Shown: positions 28,991 through 38,205, numbered from the stretch's first letter. The stretch is 64,000 bases of DNA from Lightella neohaematopini (GCA_025728385.1 JAOBJV010000002.1:1-64000); one strand, 5' to 3'. Numbers and translations: made by a program. The notes: a model not told the origin generated them from the sequence alone.

Positions 28991-29542
28991 TCAACCACGA
29001 ATAACAGTATTACTTATAGCATCATAAATTTTAGTAGGAGATAGTAATTTACCAACATTATAATTCATAATCACTACTTTTGACCCAAATAATTTATATA
29101 CTTCATTTACGGTACGAGCTGGTAATTGCTGGCTAATATTAGCACTAGTAGATACTATTGCCTTACCAAATTTTTGACAAATTAATTTAATAGGTAAAAA
29201 ATTACTTATACGTACTACTAATTTAGTATATTTACCAGTTAACCAAACTGGAGTACTATTATTAACTGGTAATGCCCAACTTATTGGTCCTGGCCAACTA
29301 GAAAATAATTTTTTTCGTATGTCAATAGTTATTTTTGTTTCATCAATATATTTTTTTATTTGTTTATAATGTGAAGCTACTAATATTAATCCTTTTTCAA
29401 CTGGCCTATTTTTTAATGCTAATATTTTTTTTACTGTTATTTCATAATCAGGATCACACCCTAATCCAAATACTGATTCAGTAGGATAAGCAATTATTTT
29501 TTTGTTTTTTAATGCTATTACTATTTTATTTAATTCAGTCAT
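28991..29542 (-). CDS. tsaC: Threonylcarbamoyl-AMP synthase
   Basis: Makes threonylcarbamoyl-AMP from threonine, bicarbonate and ATP for the t6A modification of ANN-reading tRNAs. It has 183 residues (E. coli TsaC/YrdC 190). Family motifs: KKIIAYPTESVFGLGCDP (about 14-31), a KxR-type patch in LKNRPVEKGLI, SWPGPISWALP and IVSTSANIS. It sits in the E. coli aroE-tsaC-(yrdD, smg, dprA)-def-fmt neighbourhood with yrdD, smg and dprA deleted, leaving a 113-base divergent spacer to def. Confidence 0.95.
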   Translation of the reverse strand: MTELNKIVIALKNKKIIAYPTESVFGLGCDPDYEITVKKILALKNRPVEKGLILVASHYKQIKKYIDETKITIDIRKKLFSSWPGPISWALPVNNSTPVWLTGKYTKLVVRISNFLPIKLICQKFGKAIVSTSANISQQLPARTVNEVYKLFGSKVVIMNYNVGKLLSPTKIYDAISNTVIRG

Positions 29543-29655
29543 ATTAATAAACTAAATATAATTAATATATTTACTATAATATAATTTTTAGTAGATAAAT
29601 ACGATTAATTATTATATTATATTATTAACATTAAATAAAAGACAATATTAAAATT

Positions 29656-30147
29656 ATGTCTAGATTAAAAATATTATATTATCCCAATAGAAAATTAAAA
29701 CAAAAAGCTAATTTAGTTTCTAATATAGATTATAATATTAACAAAACTATTAATGATATGTTTGAAACAATGTACTTTGCTAAAGGTATAGGATTAGCTG
29801 CAACACAAGTTAACATAAATAAATGCATTATTGTTATTGATATTTCTAAAAAACATAATCAACAGTTAATTTTAATAAATCCTAAAATTATTAAAAGAAT
29901 TGGTAAAATTATTGTAGAAGAAGGTTGTTTATCTATACCAAATGTTAGTGCTCCAATTATAAGATCAGAAAAAATAATATTACAGTCATTAGACTGTTAT
30001 GGTAAATTATTTGAATTACAAGCAGAATCATTATTATCAGTTTGTATTCAGCATGAGATTGACCATTTAAATGGATTATTATTCATAGATAGATTATCAT
30101 TATCTAAACAAAATTATATAAAAAATATTATAAATAGTAATTTATAA
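29656..30147 (+). CDS. def: Peptide deformylase
   Basis: Metalloenzyme that removes the formyl group from nascent proteins. It has 163 residues (E. coli 169). Three family motifs are intact: GIGLAATQ (44-51), EGCLS with the metal ligand C91, and QHEIDHLNG with metal ligands H133 and H137 and catalytic E134. It is followed 11 bases later by fmt, its functional partner; the two set up and undo formyl-methionine starts. Confidence 0.97.
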   Translation: MSRLKILYYPNRKLKQKANLVSNIDYNINKTINDMFETMYFAKGIGLAATQVNINKCIIVIDISKKHNQQLILINPKIIKRIGKIIVEEGCLSIPNVSAPIIRSEKIILQSLDCYGKLFELQAESLLSVCIQHEIDHLNGLLFIDRLSLSKQNYIKNIINSNL

Positions 30148-30158
30148 TTTATTTTAAT

Positions 30159-31115
30159 ATGCAAAAAAATTTACGTATTGTATTTATTGGTTCTTCTATT
30201 TTTTCTTTATATCATTTAATAAAATTGATTAAGAAAAAATATTGTGTAATTTTAATAATTACTAAACCTAAACCTAAATCTTCTAAAAGAAATAAAAAAA
30301 ATTTGTCAAATTTAATTAACAAAATTTCAGTTAAATATAATATACCAGTATTATGGTCTAAATCATTAGATGATATACAAATAACATTATCAAAATTAAT
30401 AATTGATTTAATTATTATTGCTTCTTATGGAAGAAAATTATCAGAATCTATATTAAATATACCTAGATTTGGTTGTTTAAATATTCATGGTTCATTATTA
30501 CCTAGATGGCGTGGAGCAGCACCAATTCAGAGAGCTATATATTATGGTGATTGTATTACTGGTGTTACTATTATGAGAATAAATAGTTATTTAGATGCTG
30601 GTAAAATTATATATCAAAAAATTTGTGTAATAAAAAAATACGATAATAACATTACTCTATGTAAAAAATTAGCTAAAATGGGTTCTACAATTTTAATTAA
30701 ATTATTAAAAACTAATTTATTTGATAATAGTGTGTCACAAAATAATATTGGTATAACATATGCAAAAAAATTAACTAAACAAGAAGCAAAAATTAATTGG
30801 TCTTTATCAAATACTAAATTAGTAAATATGATTAATGCGTTTAATCCTTGGCCAATGGCTTTTTTTTACTATCAAGATAATGTAATTAAAATTATAAGTG
30901 CTATAGCAAGTAATTATTATACTAAAAAAAATCCAGGAACAGTAATACATTACAATAAATGGGGGATATATATTACTACTGGTTATGGAATTATAATTCT
31001 TACATCAATAAAAATAATTAGTAAAAATAAAAAAGTTATCATCGTAAATAGTATTAATAATAATATTTTACTAATTGCTAGTAAATTGTTTACAATAAAT
31101 ACTATCTTAGTATAA
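30159..31115 (+). CDS. fmt: Methionyl-tRNA formyltransferase
   Basis: Transfers formyl from 10-formyl-tetrahydrofolate to initiator Met-tRNA. It has 318 residues (E. coli 315). NIHGSLLPRWRGAAPIQRAI contains the catalytic N-H pair and the conserved SLLPxxRGAAP loop, and the distal aspartate lies in MRINSYLDAGKI. The C-terminal OB-like tRNA-binding domain follows (about 205-318) with KITWS-like KINWSLSNTKLVNMINAFNPWP. It needs folate, linking to pabA in this window. It ends 5 bases from the convergent rplQ stop; rsmB, trkA and mscL of E. coli are gone. Confidence 0.97.
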   Translation: MQKNLRIVFIGSSIFSLYHLIKLIKKKYCVILIITKPKPKSSKRNKKNLSNLINKISVKYNIPVLWSKSLDDIQITLSKLIIDLIIIASYGRKLSESILNIPRFGCLNIHGSLLPRWRGAAPIQRAIYYGDCITGVTIMRINSYLDAGKIIYQKICVIKKYDNNITLCKKLAKMGSTILIKLLKTNLFDNSVSQNNIGITYAKKLTKQEAKINWSLSNTKLVNMINAFNPWPMAFFYYQDNVIKIISAIASNYYTKKNPGTVIHYNKWGIYITTGYGIIILTSIKIISKNKKVIIVNSINNNILLIASKLFTINTILV

Positions 31116-31120
31116 ATGAT

Positions 31121-31489
31121 TTACTTTTTATTTCTTAATACAAACTCAATATAAGCCATAGGAGCATTATCTCCATAGCGATAACCGCATTTTAAAATCC
31201 TAGTATAACCACCATTACAATAATTAATAAAACGTGGAGCTATTTCGTTAAATAATTTTTTTATTATTTTATTATTATGTATTTTAGTGAATACTTGCCT
31301 TCTATTGTGTATATTATTTATTTTTGCTTTTGTGATCAATGGTTCGATAAAACGACGTAATTCTTTAGCTTTAGGTAAAGTAGTTTTAATAATTTCATAA
31401 TTGATTAATGATTGTGCCAAATTATATAACATTGCTAATTTATGACTATTACTACGATTAAATTTTTTACCTATTTTACGATGACGCAT
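31121..31489 (-). CDS. rplQ: 50S ribosomal protein L17
   Basis: Large-subunit protein near the exit tunnel. It has 122 residues (E. coli 127). MRHRKIGKKFNRSNSHKLAM is the family start and GGYTRILKCGYRYGDNAPMAYIE the C-terminal signature. It is the last gene of the alpha operon (rpsM-rpsK-rpsD-rpoA-rplQ), as in E. coli. Confidence 0.97.
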   Translation of the reverse strand: MRHRKIGKKFNRSNSHKLAMLYNLAQSLINYEIIKTTLPKAKELRRFIEPLITKAKINNIHNRRQVFTKIHNNKIIKKLFNEIAPRFINYCNGGYTRILKCGYRYGDNAPMAYIEFVLRNKK

Positions 31490-31540
31490 TATCTATTTTC
31501 TCCTAAATAATGATTTAGTTTAAAAATTACTAATTTTAAA

Positions 31541-32512
31541 TTAATTATTAGTAGGTGGCCAATTTTTTAACTGCATACCTAAAGTTAATCCGTATGAAGA
31601 TAATACATCCTTAATTTCAGTAAGTGATTTTTTACCAAGATTTGGTGTTTTTAATAGTTCAACTTCAGTTTTTTGTACTAAATCACCTATATAACGAATT
31701 GATTCTGCTTTTAAACAATTGGCTGATCTAACTGTTAATTCTAGATCTTCAACAGATTTTAACAATATTGGATCAAATTCAGGTTCTTGCTTCTTTGTTT
31801 CTGGTTGTTGTATATTATTTAAATCAACAAATGCATCTAGTTGTTGTGATAGTATTGTTGCAGCATACCTAATTGCTTCTTCTGGATTGATAGTACCATT
31901 AGTTTCTATATCTAATACTAATCTGTCTAAATCAGTACGTTGTTCGACTCTAGCTGCTTCTACTCTATAAGCAATACGTTCAATAGGACTATAACACGCA
32001 TCTAAAAGTAATTTACCTATAGTTCTATTCTCTACTACTTGATTGTAAGCAGGCACATAACCTCTACCCCATTGTATTTTAATTTTCATATTAATAGAAG
32101 CATTATCGTGTGTTAAATGACATATGATATGTTGTTTATTAATAATATCAACATTAGCATTATGAGTAATATCAGATGCTGTTACTGGTCCAATACCAGA
32201 TTTATTTAAATTTAGTACTATACTATCTTTATTATGTATTCTTACAGCTAAATCTTTTAAATTTAAAATAATTTCTACTATATCTTCTTTTACTCCCTCT
32301 TTAAAACTATACTCATGTAATACACCATCAATTTCTACTTCTGTAACAGCACATCCTGGTATTGAAGATAATAATATTCTACGTAATGCATTGCCTAAAG
32401 TATATCCAAAACCTCTTTCTAATGGTTCTAAAATTACTTGTGAAAAAGTTGTACTTATTTGTTTAATACTAACTAAACGGGGTTTTAATAATTTTATTGT
32501 ATAAGAGTACAT
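31541..32512 (-). CDS. rpoA: RNA polymerase alpha subunit
   Basis: Scaffold subunit for polymerase assembly and target of upstream promoter elements and activators. It has 323 residues (E. coli 329). The N-terminal dimerisation domain is strongly conserved (EPLERGFGYTLGNALRRILLSSIPG, about 32-56), and the C-terminal domain (about 245-315; LTVRSANCLKAE, LLKTPNLGKKSL) keeps the DNA-contacting residues R and N in RSANCLK. Retention of the complete C-terminal domain suggests promoter recognition still uses it. It lies in the alpha operon between rpsD and rplQ. Confidence 0.98.
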   Translation of the reverse strand: MYSYTIKLLKPRLVSIKQISTTFSQVILEPLERGFGYTLGNALRRILLSSIPGCAVTEVEIDGVLHEYSFKEGVKEDIVEIILNLKDLAVRIHNKDSIVLNLNKSGIGPVTASDITHNANVDIINKQHIICHLTHDNASINMKIKIQWGRGYVPAYNQVVENRTIGKLLLDACYSPIERIAYRVEAARVEQRTDLDRLVLDIETNGTINPEEAIRYAATILSQQLDAFVDLNNIQQPETKKQEPEFDPILLKSVEDLELTVRSANCLKAESIRYIGDLVQKTEVELLKTPNLGKKSLTEIKDVLSSYGLTLGMQLKNWPPTNN

Positions 32513-32521
32513 TTTATATCT

Positions 32522-33142
32522 CTACTTAGAATAAAGTTCAACAATTAAATGTTCATTAATATCTAGTGGTAAATCTTTACGATCTACATCACGTATAATT
32601 TTACCACACATATTTTGGGTATCTATATTAATCCATTTAGGTGATTCATATTGGGATGATAATTCTAATGCAGCTAAAATTCTTGATTGTTTTTTAGCAT
32701 GGTCATTAATAGTAATAACATCATTAACTTTAACTTGATAAGAAGCAATATTAACAATACAATTATTTACTTTAATTGCTTTATGACTAATTAATTGACG
32801 TGCTTCAGCTCTAGTAGAACTAAAACCAATACGATAAACAATATTATCTAATCGATACTCTAATAATGACAACAAATATTCACCAGTATTTCTTTTATTA
32901 CGAGATGCTTTTTTGTATAGTTTAATAAATTGTTTTTCTAATATACCATAAATACGACGTATTTTTTGTTTTTCTCTTAATTGTATACCATAGTCTGATA
33001 TACGAGACTTTTTAATTATATGTTGACCAGGTAATTGATTTATTTTACATTTTGAATCAATTGTACGTATTCCTGATTTTAGAAATAAATCAGTACCTTC
33101 ACGTCGACTTAATTTTAATTTTGGACCAATAAATTTTGCCAT
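32522..33142 (-). CDS. rpsD: 30S ribosomal protein S4
   Basis: Primary 16S rRNA-binding protein of the small subunit; in E. coli it also represses the alpha operon. It has 206 residues, the E. coli length. MAKFIGPKLKLSRREGTDL at the start and the S4 RNA-binding domain (about 95-155; YRLDNIVYRIGFSSTRAEARQL) are intact. It lies 9 bases before rpoA. Confidence 0.98.
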   Translation of the reverse strand: MAKFIGPKLKLSRREGTDLFLKSGIRTIDSKCKINQLPGQHIIKKSRISDYGIQLREKQKIRRIYGILEKQFIKLYKKASRNKRNTGEYLLSLLEYRLDNIVYRIGFSSTRAEARQLISHKAIKVNNCIVNIASYQVKVNDVITINDHAKKQSRILAALELSSQYESPKWINIDTQNMCGKIIRDVDRKDLPLDINEHLIVELYSK

Positions 33143-33168
33143 ATTTATCCTTATTATAAATTGTACAG

Positions 33169-33564
33169 TTACACTCTTCTTTTTTTTGGTGCTCTACAAC
33201 CATTATGAGGAATTGGAGTAACATCTGTAATATTAGTAATGCGAAAGCCAGCATTATTTAATGCTCTAATTGCTGATTCTCTACCAGGTCCTGGACCGTT
33301 AATCATAACTTCTAAATTTTTTATTCCATATTCTTTTACTGAATTTGAGCAACGTTCAGCAGCTACTTGAGCTGCAAACGGAGTAGATTTTCTTGATCCT
33401 CTAAAACCAGATCCACCAGCAGTTGCCCAGCCTAACGTATTACCATATTTATCAGTAATTGTAATTATAGTATTATTAAATGATGCATGTATATGCGCAA
33501 TACCATCTGTTAATTGTTTTTTTAATTTTTTTCTTTTATTAATTTTATTAGAAGTAATATTCAT
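33169..33564 (-). CDS. rpsK: 30S ribosomal protein S11
   Basis: Platform protein of the 30S subunit that contacts the mRNA exit. It has 131 residues (E. coli 129). DGIAHIHASFNNTIITITD, GGSGFRGSRKSTPFAAQVAAE and PIPHNGCRAPKKRRV are almost unchanged from E. coli. It lies between rpsM and rpsD in the alpha operon. Confidence 0.98.
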   Translation of the reverse strand: MNITSNKINKRKKLKKQLTDGIAHIHASFNNTIITITDKYGNTLGWATAGGSGFRGSRKSTPFAAQVAAERCSNSVKEYGIKNLEVMINGPGPGRESAIRALNNAGFRITNITDVTPIPHNGCRAPKKRRV

Positions 33565-33582
33565 TATTATACCTAATTTTAA

Positions 33583-33930
33583 TTAATATCTTTTTAATTT
33601 TTTACAAGTTCTTGCATTAGTTCTAGTTCTTTGTCCTCTAACTGGTAAATGATATTTATGACGTAGTCCCCGATAAGTACCTAAATCTATTAAACGTTTA
33701 ATATTTAGTATAGTTTTACGGCGTAAATCTCCTTCAACAGTTAGGGTTGATATAATATCACGTATTTTACTAATATCATTTTCTGATAACGTATTAACTT
33801 TAGTATGTGGATTAATTCGTGCTGATATACAAATGTTATTTGCAGTATTTTTACCAATACCGTATATTGATCTCAAGGCTACACAAATATGCTTATTTTC
33901 CGGAATATTTACACCTACTATACGTATCAT
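33583..33930 (-). CDS. rpsM: 30S ribosomal protein S13
   Basis: Head protein of the 30S subunit that contacts the P-site tRNA and forms bridges to the 50S. It has 115 residues (E. coli 118). RIVGVNIPENKHICVALRSI at the start, YGIGKNTA, and the C-terminal LPVRGQRTRTNARTCK identify it. It is the first gene of the alpha operon, 16 bases after rpmJ. Confidence 0.98.
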   Translation of the reverse strand: MIRIVGVNIPENKHICVALRSIYGIGKNTANNICISARINPHTKVNTLSENDISKIRDIISTLTVEGDLRRKTILNIKRLIDLGTYRGLRHKYHLPVRGQRTRTNARTCKKLKRY

Positions 33931-33946
33931 TTAGGCTCCTTTTTAG

Positions 33947-34060
33947 TTAACCTTGACGTTGTTTATGTTTTAAATCACTACATACTACACGTAGTATACC
34001 ATTACGTTTAATAATTCTGCAGTAACGACAAATTTTTTTTATTGATGAACGTACCTTCAT
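33947..34060 (-). CDS. rpmJ: 50S ribosomal protein L36
   Basis: A 37-residue zinc-ribbon protein of the large subunit (E. coli 38), below usual length cut-offs. It reads MKVRSSIKKICRYCRIIKR and ends CSDLKHKQRQG; the CxxC (C11, C14), C27 and H32 form the zinc site. It fills the secY-rpsM gap exactly where E. coli rpmJ lies. Confidence 0.97.
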   Translation of the reverse strand: MKVRSSIKKICRYCRIIKRNGILRVVCSDLKHKQRQG

Positions 34061-34073
34061 GTTTATATTTTAA

Positions 34074-35387
34074 TTACCTTAAATTTGCTTTTTTTATTAT
34101 AGAATCATATTGATTTGAAATCATAATTGTTTGTATGTGTGATATACAATCCATAATTACTATAATTACAATTAATAGAGATGTACCTCCAAAACTAAAT
34201 GGCATTTTTATAATACTATGCATAAATTCTGGTATAAGACATATTATGGTAATATATAATGCACCAACTAATGTTAGTTTATTAGTTATATTACTAATAT
34301 ATCTAGCTGTTTTTTCTCCAGGCCTAATACCAGGAATAAAAGCTCCAGATTTTTTTAAGTTATCAGCTGTTTCTCTAGAATTAAATACTAAAGTTGTATA
34401 AAAAAAACAAAAAAATATTATTGCTATTGAATATAGTATCATATGTACACATTGACCAGGTTGTAAATGTATTAAAATAAAATGTAACCAACTATTTGGT
34501 TTATAACTATTACTAAACCATGAGATGATTGTAGTAGGAAATAATATTATGCTAGAAGCAAATATTGCTGGTATAACTCCAGACATATTAATTTTTAATG
34601 GTAAATGTGTACTTTGTGCACTATACATTCTTCTACCATGTTGTCTTCTAGCATAGTTTACAATAATTTTTCTTTGTCCACTTTCAATAAATACAACTAA
34701 AAAAATTATTATAAAAATAAATATTGTGGTAACTATAAGTAAAATTATATTTAAATTATTTTGCCTAATTTGTTCAATAGTACGGATAATAGTAATAGGT
34801 AAATCAGCTATAATTCCAATAAATATTATTATTGATATACCATTACCAATACCTTTTTCAGTAATTTGCTCTCCTATCCACATCAATAATATAGTACCAC
34901 ATATTAAACTTATTGAAGAAATAAAATAAAATAACATACTTGGATGAATAATTAATCTATTAATTATTGGTATACTAGGTAAACTAATTGAAATCCCTAA
35001 AGATTGAAATATAGCTAGTATTAATGTACCATATCTAATGTACTTATTAATTTTTCGTCTACCAATTTCACCATCTTTTTTCATTTCTATAAATTTTGGA
35101 TGTATAAAAGTTAAAAATTGTATAATTATAGATGACGAGATGTAAGGCATGATACCTAATGAAAATATTGATGCTCTACTTAAAGCACCTCCAGAAAACA
35201 TATTTAACATTTCAATAATAGTACCCTTTTGTTGTGTTATTAATTCTTCAATAGCAGATACATCAATACCAGGAATTGGTATAAATGATCCCATACGAAA
35301 AACAATAAGAGCAATAATAACAAATAATATTCTAGATTTTAATTCGTATAAACTTTGTTTATTATTATAATTTATTTGTTTTATCAT
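34074..35387 (-). CDS. secY: Protein translocase subunit SecY
   Basis: Ten-helix channel of the inner-membrane Sec translocon, partner of SecE (also in this window). It has 437 residues (E. coli 443). Family landmarks: RMGSFIPIPGID near the first helix, the plug region MLNMFSGGALSRASIFSLGIMPYIS, RRQHGRRMYSAQSTHLPLKIN in cytoplasmic loop 4, and KKSGAFIPGIRPGEKTARYI in loop 5. It is in the spc operon, directly after rplO. Confidence 0.98.
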   Translation of the reverse strand: MIKQINYNNKQSLYELKSRILFVIIALIVFRMGSFIPIPGIDVSAIEELITQQKGTIIEMLNMFSGGALSRASIFSLGIMPYISSSIIIQFLTFIHPKFIEMKKDGEIGRRKINKYIRYGTLILAIFQSLGISISLPSIPIINRLIIHPSMLFYFISSISLICGTILLMWIGEQITEKGIGNGISIIIFIGIIADLPITIIRTIEQIRQNNLNIILLIVTTIFIFIIIFLVVFIESGQRKIIVNYARRQHGRRMYSAQSTHLPLKINMSGVIPAIFASSIILFPTTIISWFSNSYKPNSWLHFILIHLQPGQCVHMILYSIAIIFFCFFYTTLVFNSRETADNLKKSGAFIPGIRPGEKTARYISNITNKLTLVGALYITIICLIPEFMHSIIKMPFSFGGTSLLIVIIVIMDCISHIQTIMISNQYDSIIKKANLR

Positions 35388-35404
35388 ATTAGGTAATAAT
35401 TATA

Positions 35405-35842
35405 TTATATTACGGTACCACCATTTAATTCTATGTTACATTTTACATTAGTACTAACTTTTATGCCAATTATATGTATTGCTTTCCTTACTAAATATTT
35501 TTTATTTAAGACAATTTTAACTTTTTTAGTACTATTTTTAACTAGATTATATGATTTTAATACTTTAAGATCAATTTTATTTTCCTTAATAGGAAATAAT
35601 TTTTCTAAACTAATTTCTTTAGTACAGATATTTTTTTTTGATATAAATCCAGATTTAGGAATTCTTCTATTTATTGGAGTTTGACCTCCTTCAAAATTAC
35701 GACTAATTTTTTTTCCTGAACGAGATTTTTGTCCTTTATGTCCTCTGCCACTAGTTTTTCCTAGCCCAGAACTTATACCCCTACCCAAACGGGTTTTATT
35801 TTTCCTTGATTTTTTAGATACATTTAATGAATTTAAATACAT
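35405..35842 (-). CDS. rplO: 50S ribosomal protein L15
   Basis: Large-subunit assembly protein. I chose the ATG at 35842 (MYLNSLNVSKKSRKNK), giving 145 residues (E. coli 144); a TTG 15 bases earlier is in frame but lies inside rpmD. RLGRGISSGLGKTSGRGHKGQKSR and FEGGQTPINRRIPK are family signatures. It begins 1 base after the rpmD stop, so translation is probably coupled. Confidence 0.96.
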   Translation of the reverse strand: MYLNSLNVSKKSRKNKTRLGRGISSGLGKTSGRGHKGQKSRSGKKISRNFEGGQTPINRRIPKSGFISKKNICTKEISLEKLFPIKENKIDLKVLKSYNLVKNSTKKVKIVLNKKYLVRKAIHIIGIKVSTNVKCNIELNGGTVI

Positions 35843-35843
35843 T

Positions 35844-36029
35844 TTAATTATTACCAATAACTTTAATCATGTAACTAACTAAGTTAATCATTCCTCTTAT
35901 TGATGGTGTATCAGCAACTATTTTAATATGACCGATATGTCTTAGTCCTAAACTTAACATAGTTTTTTTATGTTTTGGTAGTATACCTATTGTACTACGT
36001 ACTTGAATAATTTTAATATTTTTATTCAT
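35844..36029 (-). CDS. rpmD: 50S ribosomal protein L30
   Basis: A 61-residue large-subunit protein (E. coli 59). I chose the ATG at 36029 (MNKNIKIIQVRSTIG), which aligns residue for residue with E. coli MAKTIKITQTRSAIG and starts 4 bases after the rpsE stop; an ATG 15 bases upstream overlaps rpsE. LPKHKKTMLSLGLRHIGH and IRGMINLVSYMIKV are typical. Confidence 0.96.
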   Translation of the reverse strand: MNKNIKIIQVRSTIGILPKHKKTMLSLGLRHIGHIKIVADTPSIRGMINLVSYMIKVIGNN

Positions 36030-36033
36030 ATTA

Positions 36034-36528
36034 TTAATTTTCATTATAATTAATTTTTTTTCTTTTGTTATAAATAAAATCTGGTGATTTCATGTTTTTT
36101 AAAGCTTTAATAGTAGCACGTATTACATTAATTGAGTTAGTTGAGCCATATACTTTAGCAAATACATTATGTATTCCTGCAACTTCTAAAACAGCACGCA
36201 TAGCACCACCAGCTATAATACCAGTACCATCATTAGCAGGTTTCATAAATACTAGTGAACTAGTACATTTAGCTTTTAATGTATACTGTAGAGTTTTATT
36301 ACGTACTTTTATTTGAATCATATTACGACGTGCTTTTTCTATTGATTTTTGGATAGCTAATGGTACTTCTTTTGCTTTACCATATCCATAACCAACTTTT
36401 CCATTACCATCACCAATTACTGTAAGAGCAGTAAAACTAAATATTCTTCCTCCTTTAACTGTTTTAGAAACTCTATTGATTGTAACTAATTTTTCTCGTA
36501 ATTCATTTAATTGTTTGTCCATATACAT
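36034..36528 (-). CDS. rpsE: 30S ribosomal protein S5
   Basis: Small-subunit protein with roles in decoding accuracy and mRNA unwinding. It has 164 residues (E. coli 167). The N-terminal double-stranded RNA-binding domain (NRVSKTVKGGRIFSFTALTV, GNGKVGYGYGKAKEVP) and the C-terminal GTGIIAGGAMRAVLEVAGI and YGSTNSINVIRAT are intact. It is in the spc operon between rplR and rpmD. Confidence 0.98.
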   Translation of the reverse strand: MYMDKQLNELREKLVTINRVSKTVKGGRIFSFTALTVIGDGNGKVGYGYGKAKEVPLAIQKSIEKARRNMIQIKVRNKTLQYTLKAKCTSSLVFMKPANDGTGIIAGGAMRAVLEVAGIHNVFAKVYGSTNSINVIRATIKALKNMKSPDFIYNKRKKINYNEN

Positions 36529-36542
36529 AATAACCTAAAATT

Positions 36543-36893
36543 CTAAAAATTTAATCCATTTTTTCTAGCAGCTTCAGCTAATGCTTTAATTCTACCATGA
36601 TATTTAAATCCAGAACGATCAAATGATACTTTTTTTATACCAAATTTATTAGCACGGTAAGCAATTATTGTTCCAATAAATGCTGCTGATTGTTTGTTAC
36701 CAGAATAGTTAATTTTACTTCTTATATCTTTTTCTAAAGTAGAAGCACTTGTTAATATTTTATTAGTATGATCAATAATTTGTGCATATATATGTTTAGA
36801 ACTACGATAAACTACTAAACGGGTAGCACATAATCTTTTTAAGACATATCTAGTTTTCCTTGATCTTTTTATACGAGCTAATTTTTTTCTCAT
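36543..36893 (-). CDS. rplR: 50S ribosomal protein L18
   Basis: 5S rRNA-binding protein of the large subunit. It has 116 residues (E. coli 117). RLVVYRSSKHIYAQIID, FDRSGFKYHGRIKALAEAAR and the final GLNF identify it. It starts 2 bases after the rplF stop. Confidence 0.98.
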   Translation of the reverse strand: MRKKLARIKRSRKTRYVLKRLCATRLVVYRSSKHIYAQIIDHTNKILTSASTLEKDIRSKINYSGNKQSAAFIGTIIAYRANKFGIKKVSFDRSGFKYHGRIKALAEAARKNGLNF

Positions 36894-36895
36894 AG

Positions 36896-37438
36896 TTATT
36901 TATTCTTTTTAATTTCTTTAATTTTAATAATTTCATTTAAATAACGAATACCTTTACCTTTATAGGGTTCTATTGTACGATAAGATCTTATATTAGCAGC
37001 TGTTTGTCCTACTAATTGTTTATCATAACCAGTAATTACAATATCTGTATTGTTGACGCATTTTATCATAATATTTTTTGGAAATTTATAATTTATTGTA
37101 TGTGAAAATCCTAAAAATAAAGTCAATATATTTTTTTTATAATCTATTTGAGCTTTATAACCTATACCAATTAGTTGAAGTGTTTTACTAAAACCAGTAG
37201 TAATTCCAATTATAATATTATTTATTATTGATCTAGTAGTTCCAGCAATTGCCCAACTTTTTTTGTCGTTTATTAATGGGTTTACCAGTAATTTGTTTTC
37301 ATTTATTTTTATAATAACTTTATTACTAAATGAATAACTATTAGTAATATTATTACCATTAATAATAATGTTATTATTATTTAATGACACATGTATACCA
37401 TTAGGTATTATAATTAGTTTTTTAGCAATACGTGACAT
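36896..37438 (-). CDS. rplF: 50S ribosomal protein L6
   Basis: Large-subunit protein near the factor-binding site. It has 180 residues (E. coli 177). The C-terminal half keeps the signature GYDKQLVGQTAANIRSYR and EPYKGKGIRY, while the N-terminal half has diverged (Asn/Ile rich), as expected under AT pressure. It is in the spc operon between rpsH and rplR. Confidence 0.97.
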   Translation of the reverse strand: MSRIAKKLIIIPNGIHVSLNNNNIIINGNNITNSYSFSNKVIIKINENKLLVNPLINDKKSWAIAGTTRSIINNIIIGITTGFSKTLQLIGIGYKAQIDYKKNILTLFLGFSHTINYKFPKNIMIKCVNNTDIVITGYDKQLVGQTAANIRSYRTIEPYKGKGIRYLNEIIKIKEIKKNK

Positions 37439-37459
37439 AATAAATATATCCTTAAATTA

Positions 37460-37855
37460 TTAAAATACGTAACAAATAATTTCTCCACCTAATTTTAGGT
37501 GTCGTGCTTTACGATCAGTCATAATACCTTTAGATGTAGAAATAATAGCAATACCCATACCAGATATTACTTTAGGTATATCACGTGCTTTTTTATATAT
37601 TCTTAAGCTAGGTTTACTAATACGTTTAATATATTCAATAACTGGCAGATTATTAAAGTATTTTAATTCTATTTGTATAATACCTTTATTTTTGATTTTG
37701 ATAATATTAAAATTATTAATATAACCTTCATTTTTTAATAAATTAGCAATATTTACTTTTATATTTGAGGCAGGAATATTTACATAACGTTTTTTATTTT
37801 GTTGTCCACTACGTATACGTACTATCATATCTGAAATAGGGTCATGCATACTCAT
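37460..37855 (-). CDS. rpsH: 30S ribosomal protein S8
   Basis: 16S rRNA-binding assembly protein, and in E. coli the translational repressor of the spc operon. It has 131 residues (E. coli 130). MSMHDPISDMIVRIRSGQQ at the start and the C-terminal GMGIAIISTSKGIMTDRKAR with GGEIICYVF are characteristic. Confidence 0.98.
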   Translation of the reverse strand: MSMHDPISDMIVRIRSGQQNKKRYVNIPASNIKVNIANLLKNEGYINNFNIIKIKNKGIIQIELKYFNNLPVIEYIKRISKPSLRIYKKARDIPKVISGMGIAIISTSKGIMTDRKARHLKLGGEIICYVF

Positions 37856-37893
37856 GTTATTACTCTTTTAATTTAATGTTTATAATAATTTTG

Positions 37894-38199
37894 TTACCAA
37901 CTAGATTTTCTTAAACCCGGAATTTCACCTCTTGTTGCCATTTCACGTAATTTAATTCTACTCAAACCAAATTTTCTTATAAAAGCATGTGGTCTACCAG
38001 TTTGTCTACAACGATTACGTAATCTAGATAAACTAGAATCTCTAGGTAATTTTTGTAATTTTATTGTTGCATTCCAACGTTCTGAATAAGAATATTTTTT
38101 ACTTAATATTATTCTTTTTAATTCTTTGCGTTTTTTAAAGAATTTAGAAACGAGTCTTTTCCTTTTTTGTTCTCTAGCTTGTACTGATTTTTTAGTCAT
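37894..38199 (-). CDS. rpsN: 30S ribosomal protein S14
   Basis: Small-subunit head protein of the long, zinc-free type. It has 101 residues, as in E. coli. RNRCRQTGRPHAFIRKFGLSR and the C-terminal GEIPGLRKSSW are diagnostic. It lies 6 bases after rplE. Confidence 0.98.
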   Translation of the reverse strand: MTKKSVQAREQKRKRLVSKFFKKRKELKRIILSKKYSYSERWNATIKLQKLPRDSSLSRLRNRCRQTGRPHAFIRKFGLSRIKLREMATRGEIPGLRKSSW

Positions 38200-38205
38200 T
38201 TGATA

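Noticed and set aside
28991..28998. GTG start of aroE overlapping tsaC
   Set aside because: The ATG at 28986 matches the family N-terminus and lies 4 bases after the tsaC stop.
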